The notes under the pieces: model-generated
Databases searched by the model: none
What the model was told of the DNA's origin: nothing
What the model saw: the letters and a program-made list of their open reading frames with translations, nothing else
Translations under genes and position numbers: made by a program
Shown here: piece by piece, positions 58,004 to 64,000 of the stretch
Layout of the letters: every line of letters starts with the position of its first letter
Position numbering within the stretch: position 1 is the stretch's first letter
Assembly (NCBI RefSeq): GCF_032854445.1
Contig: NC_088304.1
Span: forward strand, 27,847,732 to 27,911,731
Length of the DNA: 64,000 nt
Source of the DNA: Liolophura sinensis
Lineage: Eukaryota > Mollusca > Polyplacophora > Chitonida > Chitonidae
Direction of reading: 5' to 3'

Positions 58004-59166
58004 CTACAGAATGTCAAGACACCCAGTCGGCTGTGGCTGTCCTGCCACAGACACAGGGAAGCAGTTGCCCATGTGTATGTACACGAATACGAATATGTGT
58101 GTAAAAAAGGGTTGCCACAGATACACACACGGTACAGTTCCTAGCTGTTCTCATCCAACCAACCAACCAGTCGGAAAACAGAAAACTTTTAACAAAAATC
58201 TGAAATTTTTCAAATTATTCAGATATTATGATATGAAGAAAATTTGAATTCTGTTTTAGAACACTTCATGATAAGAATGGTTTCCAAGAATTTGATTACA
58301 ATACTATCCAAAAGTACATATACATGCACTGGTACGTGTAGGTAATGTTAGGTACATATATACATGATTGTGCAATGCAACATTTATGACGCAGATGTAG
58401 ACATTTATGTACATGATTATAATGTAATTTTCCTCATGTTTGTAAGGCACAATCTAATTGGTCAAATTTTTGCGTTTTTACTCCAATAAACGAAAAAAAA
58501 AAAAAAATGAAGCCACGCCCACGTACAACTACTTTTTCTATGAGCAGAACTGAAAGAGACTGAAGACATGTCACGTGACATGACAAACATAACATTGCAA
58601 ATGTATCTATTTCACAGACATTCCTGCTGAGGCAGTGGGGTACATGTCATGTGAGTGTGAGTGATGTTGCCAAAACAAGCCAGTTTGATCAAAATCACTT
58701 TCCAACTGATATCTAAAATACACACTGTTGTCCTTGGATATCCAGTAAGATGTAGATAGTGAGACGTCTTCCATATGTCATAACTACATGTACATGTGTT
58801 TTGCCAGTGGCATTGCCAAGTCAACCGTTTACAGACTCCCATATATCATCAGAGTGCAACAACAACAGCGACAGCAGTCTGTTATTCACAGCGCAAATGT
58901 CTTGTCACCTACAAAATTTGTCTCACACAAAATAAATCCAACTTGTTCTGCATCTTATGTGCCTACACTTCCCTCAGTTTTCACCGTCTAAATGTCAAGT
59001 TATTTGCGATTCTCTTGACGTTGCTCAGTAACGGTGGAACTTCGATCATCAATTTCATTGGCCCAAAGCTCAATGTAATCGACTAACATTTCTCCCGGTT
59101 TGCAAGGAAAGTAAAGCATCAGATAACATTCTTTTATTCCCTAAATTAATTAGAAGTATTGACTGT

Positions 59167-59300
59167 AATATTTGTTTTTAGGTTTATTGGGGTACAAACG
59201 AAAAAACTGCAGTGCAAACTTTTGTATGAACCGCTTTACAGACTCATACAGTTTGCATAGCGGTTTTTTCATTTGTACCCCAATACACCTAAAAAATATT
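59167..59300. mobile_element. Long near-perfect foldback element (134 bp)
   Basis: Left arm 59167-59229 and right arm 59244-59300 are inverted copies (TTTTTAGGTTTATTGGGGTA versus TTTTTAGGTGTATTGGGGTA), with a few mismatches and a loop of about 14 nt. Transcribed, it would form a hairpin of about 60 bp. It may be a foldback MITE or a small-RNA hairpin; a MITE is the default view. Confidence 0.8.
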
Positions 59301-59439
59301 AGTCAACCCTTAAAATATACATGTACTGTCTACTCACAGCCGTTGGAGGTTAATCCTAAGCCAGGCAAGTACATCCATATATACATGTACCAATGCCAGT
59401 ACTTGCCAGCCACAGTGTCAAAACTTCTTAGCTGGCATG

Positions 59440-59602
59440 TTAAGGAAAGACTGCTAAATAAAAGAGCGGTGGAAATCCGTCCTGCAACAAGGAGGCACAT
59501 TACCCGTACATGCACCCTAAGGATTCCTTCGTCGTCATATGACTGAAAAATTGTTGAGTACGACGTTAAACCCCAAGCACTCACTCACTCACTCACACCA
59601 AA
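59440..59602 (+). mobile_element. SINE-like family B, 5'-truncated copy
   Basis: Nearly identical to the 3' half of the 63.4 kb copy (AAATAAAAGAGCGGTGGAAA, CGTCGTCATATGACTGAAAA) and ending in a (CACT)n tail, CACTCACTCACTCACTCAC. Confidence 0.8.
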
Positions 59603-60529
59603 TTTAACCAAATGTGCCAACTTGCTTTAAACACACTTGCATGCTTATCACATACTTGTACATGTTTACCAGAAAGAATTATGTCTACATCTACATTGCA
59701 AAAACTACAGAATTCATGAACAATGCCAGCTGTGACTACACTTGAAACCAACATGGTTTGTTTGGTCTTGGCTTGTGCAGTAACAGTACCATATTTCTTT
59801 TGCATTGCCAATCACAGAAATAGCTTCACCCTACAGATGAAGCCATACAGTTTCTACAGTAGTTATGACCATGTGAAGTACTTACAGCTATGTCCTCAGA
59901 AAGCCCCAGGGAAAACATGTCGGCCGGGAGGGAGGGGGTTAATACACCGCTCGTTAAAAACACACCCTGCCTGAGAAAAGCTTGATAGAGTGGTTGGGGC
60001 GTATGGTAACTCCTACTCAAGTCTCAGAATGCAGCCAAAAAACACCAATGCAGTACTCAGTATTCCCAGTTGGCTGGATACCCCTTCCTGCCTGACAGTG
60101 TTCTCTTGCTCTGTATAGCCCAGTGCTTGAGCATTTCATTGGCAGAATGAATCTGTAGTCAGCCCAGTGGCCCCTATGTGGTGTTAAGCTATCCTGTTTA
60201 GGGTGTGGGGTCAGACTGACAGACTGGGTGGATGGGGAGGGGGAACACTAAACCCTCACAATCTGCTACTGATGCTGACTGATATCTACCAGCGCAGGCT
60301 GGAGGCAGCAGCCTGACATCTGTACTAACCTAGTTACACCTACATGTATACATTCATCATAGGCTTAGAAGCTGAATGACCATCTACCGTAAAGCTTTTA
60401 AATACATGCGAATGTATGTATGCTTGGTGGGTGGGGGGGAGTTAAGTTAACTTTTCAACAATTTTTGAATCAAGGGGTGTGTGTGTACATATTATATACA
60501 TGTATGGTTTCTTCTTGTGGCAGGGCGAG

Positions 60530-60650
60530 TCCATGTTGCAACCAATGAAAAATATCCTGTCTAGTACACCAAACATGACACCCACCCAGTGACATTATAC
60601 TGACACCAGGCCAACCAGTCATGTTTCCTTCCTGTAATATAACCACAGTG
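60530..60650 (+). mobile_element. Dispersed repeat, second copy (see 55.6 kb)
   Basis: CATTATACTGACACCAGGCC, AACCAGTCATGTTTCCTTCC match the 55.6 kb repeat; the downstream half diverges. Confidence 0.5.
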
Positions 60651-61157
60651 CTTTCGGTACACTACTAACTGAGAATCTGCAATAGATTTTATTTGCATAA
60701 TATCGCAGATTGCCTACCATAAACCACAACCTTTGGCAGGTTACACATACTCTGTACTGATGAAATGATGAGACAGCATATGTTTTAACTGTAAAGCGAA
60801 ACCCTCAAAACCTTACAGTAGAGCAAGGTCTACATGTATGATGTTAAAACATAATAAAACAATAAAATGGATCATGAGTCCTGCAGCCAGGCATTTGCCA
60901 GGTCCCAATTTCTTTCTCTATTTGACACAGAGAATAGAACAGCCATATCATACATGTATAGTGGGAAAGCAAGTGGTCTTTATTTATTGAAAGACTGCGC
61001 AAATGACCCAAACAGGCTTTAGCATGAAGCATAATCAAGGCTCCACAAAGAAAATCTGGGAAATACCGATGAACATTCTGGTACACCTAGGGTATTAATT
61101 ACTATTCATGTACAGAGTGAACATCCACATTTCTCACAATTCAGAGAAAATTCTAAC

Positions 61158-61243
61158 CTTCTGATTAGCCAATCCGTAAGTTTCTGCACTGGCTGAACAG
61201 GTGAGGAATACAGCCTCAAACGTTTGATCATTTTTGTGCCTAT
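61158..61243 (-). other. Candidate internal exon upstream of septin
   Basis: A canonical acceptor (gctgccattccctctgtag) precedes 86 open nt encoding RHKNDQTFEAVFLTCSASAE and TYGLANQK. It ends in phase 0 at AATCAGAAG|gttaga. The end phase matches the first visible septin coding exon, so it could supply an alternative septin N-terminus, or belong to another gene. The donor is only moderate. No homology recognised. Confidence 0.22.
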
Positions 61244-61837
61244 CTACAGAGGGAATGGCAGCAATGTTTGTTGAACAATATACATGTACAAGTCACTAAT
61301 TTTACTTGGCTTCATTTTCAAAAGAGTTTTAATGATTCAACAGCTAGCAACAACAACATGTGGAAAAACTTCTCGCAACATTGTTTTAAGACAACTAAAT
61401 TGAACATCCTTGCAAAACGAAGCGAAAATGACAATCTAGCAGTTTGCATAAGGCAAGCAGTTTCTTTCAGACGTATATCAGGTCCTGTACCCAAGCAGCA
61501 TGCTGGTGTAAATTTCTCTTACGTGCACCTGGCAAAATAACTTCATGATCATCCCTTTATTACCTACTGTATTTATGTATACATGTGAACTTCCTCATTG
61601 AAGCTAATTATCAACATGACTGCTCCCACTAAACCGTTCATTAATCAAATTCAGGCTGCAGTTCAATATTAAAACAAATGCATGCTGATGTATTTCTGTG
61701 TGACTGACTACATGTACACACATGTAAATTTGTACATACATGCATAGAGTACACAGCCTGTCAAACATCAACAATGTGATGTTTCCTTATTATAAATTCC
61801 ATTTCCCAAGGAGTGAAATAGGTTATCAACTATATAT

Positions 61838-61853
61838 ATACACACACACACAC

Positions 61854-61895
<42 letters not shown>
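61838..61895. repeat. TA/CA microsatellite
   Basis: A (CA)n stretch followed by more than 30 bases of alternating TA. Frames reading YIYIYI across it are artefacts. Confidence 0.97.
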
Positions 61896-61897
<2 letters not shown>

Positions 61898-63199
61898 TAT
61901 TCTGTTGGTCACTGGCATCTCCAAATCAGAAATCCAATGTCCTACAGGCTGAGCCGAGGGGAAATTCCCACCAGCTACATATACAAGTTCATATGCACTT
62001 GCAAGCTCCTCCCCTCTCACAAGACACACCCACATTCACAGGCCAACAGCCCCATGCTTCTTGGAACTTGTTCACCCACCGTACCAGAGTAATGTTTCCA
62101 CGGCTTTTCTTATGTGTCTCACACTAGGATTTGAACTCGGGTCTTCACTTAGAAAATCCAGCAATATTCAAACTCAGCTAATGGGAAATTAGAACTACAT
62201 TGCAACCACTGTGAGTGTAAGCACTTGAAAGTGTTTGTTAACCATGTACATGATTTGAACTCTGATCATTTGCACACTGCAGCACTTTACACTAAACGTG
62301 TTAACCTTACCCTCTGCCAGCCATACATGTAAATTGAAAACGGAATGATGGGTCGAAACATCCTGTACCAGTACACGTAATGGTCATGGCAGTGTAGGCT
62401 CTGCTTTGTACATAATGTACATGTACAACACTGAAGTTACATATGATCAATCCTGGCTGTCAGACGTCTGCTCTGCCTTCCTTCAACATGACACATACAT
62501 TTGTACATGTATTCAGCACAACATCATAATACCTCCACTTAGATCCATCAAGTTTTAAGATTTTTGTCAGTGACATCATGTAAACACCAGGCTGTACATT
62601 AATGTGTGTTTGTACAACACAGTTAATGTTGTGGACATATATTTATTGTTTGCATTTAAACGCACATGTATGTAGATTCAGTTACATATACCTCAATGAG
62701 ACCAACATACAGGTATACACATGTATTTATATGTAGGCCTGTATGTAATGTGCTCTGGTGTGTGAAATTTGTTGTACATGTGCTCACACTTTCTTATTCA
62801 CACTGAAGTATACAAGTTTTTTTTTTTACTACTATGATTATTTCTTCTCAAATTAACACTTCCAGAAAATGTGCCAATGCGTTAACTTGTTGAAGTTTAG
62901 CCCTAAAAAGGGGAGACAACTTTGTAGACCAAACTCATAAAGAAGCAAACAAGGGAGCTTACTCTTACAGGCTAAACCAGGCCAACTTACCATGCAGTGC
63001 CCATTGGTTTGTCCAGGGCTAACTGTAAAAACTAAAAAAAAAAAAAAAAGCGTTTCTTCCAGCACATAATGTATCAGTAGTTTACTTGAAGATGACAATT
63101 CATGCATGCCTGTTTGTACTGAACGATGTCATACCACCTCATGTTTTAATAAAGACTAGAAAAGTTCAATCCCTTCATGTGTATTTGTTCAAGTTGTTC

Positions 63200-63268
63200 T
63201 CGCCATTTCATGGCTGAGATATTGCTGATGTGGCGTTAAGCCATAATCATTCATTCATTCATTCGTAT
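63200..63268 (+). mobile_element. SINE-like tail of a third family (C)
   Basis: TTCATGGCTGAGATATTGCT then GATGTGGCGTTAAGCCATAA and (ATTC)n. It resembles family B in design (a CGTTAA block followed by a 4-bp microsatellite) but the sequence differs. Confidence 0.5.
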
Positions 63269-63369
63269 GTATTTGAATCTCTTTCTACCATGGGTGTTAA
63301 CATTGCAATGTGTACTGGTGAAAGTCTATACATTTATATACTTATGTACATATACTGTGCACCTATGCT

Positions 63370-63700
63370 TATTCGGGAGCGGTAGATCCAGGATCAATCC
63401 TTGGTCGAGTCACACCTAAGACTTTAAAAGAGGAAGTTGTAACTTCCTCGCTTGGCGTTCAGCATGAAGGGGATAGTGCAACGACTGGTTGACCCGTACC
63501 AGTATAATGGCTCGGGCGGGACGGCTTACTTGCCTTCGGTAAGTCGTCTCAGTGATGCAGCACTAAATAAAAGAGCGGTGGAAATCCGTCCTGCAACAAG
63601 GAGGCACGTTACACGTGCATGCACCCTAATGATTCCTTCGTCGTCATATGACTGAAAAATTGTTGAGTACGACGTTAAACCCCAAGCACTCACTCCCTAT
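63370..63700 (+). mobile_element. SINE-like family B, longest copy
   Basis: It begins near GCGGTAGATCCAGGATCAA, includes AAGAGCGGTGGAAATCCG and CCTGCAACAAGGAGGCACG, and ends TTGAGTACGACGTTAAACCC, CAAGCACTCACTCC. The tail and a core block are shared with copies at 27.0, 53.9 and 59.4 kb. The GGTCGAGTCACACC block resembles a Pol III B box, so a SINE is likely. Confidence 0.75.
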
Positions 63701-64000
63701 GCTTATTGCTACAATAGCTGCTGTCCACGTACCGGCCCATGTATATGTGTTGATTATTATTGCCATTAAAAACTGATACACATAGATAACTAAGACTGAA
63801 ATCTTTACTAACACCTCGGCTGTAGCCTTGAGAGGGAATTACATGTATACTGGAGAGGTACATTTACAAGTAAATGTACATGCACCAGACACTAATACCC
63901 ATATACTGTATACTTGACAATGAGAAAAAAATAAAACCATTCACGGATAATCAAGAACACATGTACTACTATGTGTACATTTACAGGTCTCTGCACAAGC

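Larger units (their letters stand above)
52480..64000. other. Region upstream of septin; first septin exon not identified
   Basis: Mostly AT-rich with SINE-like family B copies and MITEs. tRNA-like B-box remnants occur on the minus strand near 62,130 and 62,255. Two candidate exons (57.9 and 61.2 kb) end in the phase needed for the septin, but neither can be confirmed. No other gene recognised. Confidence 0.5.

Noticed and set aside
57558-58004. 148-codon minus-strand frame as a gene
   Set aside because: The left half runs through an inverted-repeat element and the start is not ATG. Only the 57,924-58,003 piece is kept as a weak exon candidate.
59172-59546. 124-codon plus-strand frame
   Set aside because: It spans the foldback element and a SINE-like family B copy; the protein is a translation of repeats.
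62104-62300. tRNA genes near 62.13 and 62.25 kb (B-box-like GAGTTCAAATC)
   Set aside because: No matching A box at the right spacing and no cloverleaf; probably SINE remnants.
1-64000. CRISPR array, bacterial operon or viral gene
   Set aside because: Repeat spacing, composition, introns and SINEs all indicate animal nuclear DNA; tandem arrays lack unique spacers, and no viral protein was recognised.

Overview
The window looks like nuclear DNA of a lophotrochozoan animal, most likely a mollusc (inference). It is AT-rich and intron-rich, and TACATGTA palindromes recur throughout. It carries many copies of a tRNA-derived SINE whose tail reads like repeats familiar from bivalve and gastropod genomes. 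The one securely recognised protein belongs to the animal septin-2 / Drosophila Sep1 group. No bacterial, organellar or viral genes were recognised.

The only gene I can build with confidence is a septin on the minus strand. Ten coding exons run from 52,344 down to the stop codon at 39,717-39,715. All have GT-AG boundaries and compatible phases. Together they give 361 residues; only the extreme N-terminus is missing or ambiguous. The G1, G3 and G4 motifs, the septin unique element and a short C-terminal coiled coil are visible. A strong 5' splice site lies 11 bases after the stop codon, so the 3' UTR is probably spliced.

The septin gene has two unusual introns. The intron after coding exon 6 is almost filled by a tandem array of that exon's own 3' end plus its 5' splice site: ten copies counting the real exon, and 24 GTGAGT sites. 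The intron between coding exons 8 and 9 is flanked by a 12-bp direct repeat and leaves a duplicated Arg-Lys-Pro in the protein.

Downstream of the septin (37.3-38.9 kb) lies a decayed Tigger/pogo-type transposase. From about 31.3 kb leftward there are splice-flanked candidate exons. The best are a two-exon pair on the minus strand at 26.2 and 25.2 kb, a possible alternative first exon at 15.1 kb, and a weaker one at 31.2 kb. I cannot identify the protein(s).

Most of the rest is repeats. There are nine distinct tandem arrays (5.4-6.6, 10.1-10.8, 11.9-12.3, 12.5-12.7, 20.7-21.4, 25.9-26.1, 31.7-32.5, 34.2-34.7 and 45.9-47.3 kb), at least a dozen copies of SINE family A, several of a second SINE-like family, at least six families of short inverted-repeat (MITE-like) elements, and a 200-base assembly gap at 28,181-28,380. 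Many open frames in these regions come from repeats whose period is a multiple of three or from chance; they are not annotated as genes.
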